Shown here piece after piece: positions 5,156-6,225 of a stretch of DNA of 6,225 bases. The notes beneath the pieces were generated by a model. The model was not told where the DNA came from and ran no database searches. It saw only the letters and a program-made list of their open reading frames with translations. Numbering within the stretch: position 1 is the stretch's first letter; each line of letters begins with the position of its first letter. A program made the position numbers and the translations under genes. The DNA is taken from positions 1-6,225 of the forward strand of contig JAHEKK010000203.1 of NCBI GenBank assembly GCA_024638395.1, in the 5' to 3' direction. Origin of the DNA: Gemmatimonadota bacterium. GTDB lineage: Bacteria > Gemmatimonadota > Gemmatimonadetes > Longimicrobiales > Gaopeijiaceae.

Positions 5156-6225
5156 CTACCCATCGGTGATGCAACCCAGAGAGGCCGAGGACACGGTTCT
5201 GACGTAGCGCCGAAGCGTACCTCGCTCCACCAGGGGAGCGGGGGGCTTCCAGGCCCGCCTCCGCCGGGCGGCGACACCGGGTTCGACGTGCCACTCGATG
5301 CGATTCGCCTCCGCATCGATGGAAATGCGGTCACCGTCCTCGAGCAGGGCAATGGGTCCCCCGACCGCGGCCTCCGGCGTCACGTGTCCGACTACGAACC
5401 CGTGACTCCCTCCGGAAAACCGACCATCGGTAACCAGGGCGACCTCTCCACTCAGCCCAGCGCCCACGAGCGCGGAGGAGACCGAGAGCATTTCGGGCAT
5501 GCCGGGCCCTCCCTTGGGCCCCTCGTACCGGATGATCACGACCTCTCCCCTGGAAATGAGGCCCCCCTCGACGGCTTTGAGCGCTGCCCCCTCGCCGTCG
5601 AACACACGGGCAGGGCCAGAGAACTTCGTCCCCTCCTTCCCCGTGATCTTTGCGACCGCGCCGTCCGGCGCCAAAGAACCCCTGAGAATCCGGAGGTGAC
5701 CCGTATCCTTCAGCGGGTTCGAGATCGGCTGCACCACGTCCTGCCCTTCGTTCAGGCCAGGCACCCCTGCCAGATTCTCGCCCAGGGTCCGGCCCGTCAC
5801 CGTCATGCAGTCGCCATGCAGGAGACCCTCGTCGAGGAGCAGCTTGAGGACCGCGGGCACCCCACCGACCCGATGGAGGTCCTCCATCAGATACCGCCCG
5901 CTCGGTTTCAGGTCAGCCAACAGCGGCACGCGGTCGCTCACGGCCTGGAAATCGTCCAGCACCAGGTGCACACGGGCTGCATGGGCGATCGCCAGGAGGT
6001 GTAGCACGGCATTCGTCGAGCCTCCCAGCGCGGTCACCAGGACCATGGCGTTCTCGAAGGCACGGGCCGTCATGATCTGCGTGGGCCTGAGGTCTTTCTC
6101 GAGGAGTCCTCGGACGGCTTCCCCGACGGCCCTGCACTCCCCCGCCTTCCCGGGATCGGTGGCGGGAGTCGAGGCGCTGTACGGAAGGGTCATGCCCAGG
6201 GCCTCCGCCGCCGCCGCCATCGTAT
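5156..6225 (-). CDS. ilvD: Dihydroxy-acid dehydratase IlvD, C-terminal ~355 residues (5' end outside the window)
   Basis: Iron-sulfur dehydratase converting 2,3-dihydroxyisovalerate to 2-ketoisovalerate, and the isoleucine-branch equivalent, in branched-chain amino acid synthesis (cytoplasm). The visible part begins at …TMAAAAEALGMTLPYSA, the stretch just after the conserved GMYTAN region. About 200 N-terminal residues with the cluster-binding cysteines therefore lie beyond the right edge. Counting from the first visible Met, landmarks are GGSTNAVLHLLAIA (66-79), GRTLGENL (143-150), LAPDGAVAKITG (183-194), EGPKGGPGMPEML (233-245) and TDGRFSGGSHGFVVGHVTPEA (264-284), with the catalytic-serine loop FSGGS. 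The carboxy end VSSASLGCITD is typical of IlvD rather than the sugar-acid paralogue Edd. The truncation is a window-edge effect. It appears to be the first visible gene of a cluster with the PanE-like and EamA genes. Confidence 0.97.
   Translation of the reverse strand, partial: TMAAAAEALGMTLPYSASTPATDPGKAGECRAVGEAVRGLLEKDLRPTQIMTARAFENAMVLVTALGGSTNAVLHLLAIAHAARVHLVLDDFQAVSDRVPLLADLKPSGRYLMEDLHRVGGVPAVLKLLLDEGLLHGDCMTVTGRTLGENLAGVPGLNEGQDVVQPISNPLKDTGHLRILRGSLAPDGAVAKITGKEGTKFSGPARVFDGEGAALKAVEGGLISRGEVVIIRYEGPKGGPGMPEMLSVSSALVGAGLSGEVALVTDGRFSGGSHGFVVGHVTPEAAVGGPIALLEDGDRISIDAEANRIEWHVEPGVAARRRRAWKPPAPLVERGTLRRYVRTVSSASLGCITDG

Noticed and set aside
4007..6004. A 665-codon open frame on the plus strand antisense to the PanE-like gene and ilvD
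   Set aside because: The translation is rich in Gly, Pro, His, Arg and Asp with no recognisable domain, and it is fully opposite two confidently identified genes. In high-GC DNA such long antisense frames arise from the codon bias of the real genes.
6205..6219. Short GCC triplet run near the right edge
   Set aside because: It encodes the alanine-rich MAAAAEA stretch of IlvD; a codon-bias effect and too short to be called a repeat.

Overview
This is a high-GC bacterial window whose third codon positions are mostly G or C and in which several genes appear to start with TTG. It reads as an ordinary chromosomal metabolic and transport region. No mobile element, CRISPR array, rRNA or tRNA is visible. 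The phylum cannot be fixed from the sequence; a high-GC soil or environmental lineage is a guess.

Layout: (i) 1-93 holds the possible 3' end of an unrecognised plus-strand gene running in from the left edge. (ii) 94-1920 (minus) is a 14-helix DHA2-type drug/proton antiporter with an unusually long hydrophilic segment before its last helix. (iii) 1971-2147 (plus) is a 58-residue cationic, two-helix small membrane protein, divergent from the transporter. It converges on the next gene, with a perfect 8-bp inverted repeat spanning its stop codon. (iv) 2165-3181 (minus) is an aldo/keto reductase with an intact catalytic tetrad. (v) 3301-6225 (minus) is a tight three-gene cluster, in transcription order ilvD (3' part only, cut by the right edge), a ketopantoate-reductase-family gene, and an EamA/DMT transporter. 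The gaps are 27 nt and 1 nt.

How the genes may work together: IlvD makes 2-ketoisovalerate, the precursor of valine, leucine and (via PanB) ketopantoate. The next gene belongs to the family that reduces ketopantoate to pantoate, and the last encodes a small-metabolite transporter. The cluster therefore looks like a branched-chain keto-acid/pantothenate unit with a coupled transporter. However, the reductase lacks the two active-site asparagines of E. coli PanE, so its real substrate is uncertain. The aldo/keto reductase lies 119 bp downstream on the same strand and may be co-transcribed or separate. I did not find an evident new multi-gene system. The most unusual items are the small membrane protein with its stop-codon hairpin and the divergent PanE-like active site.
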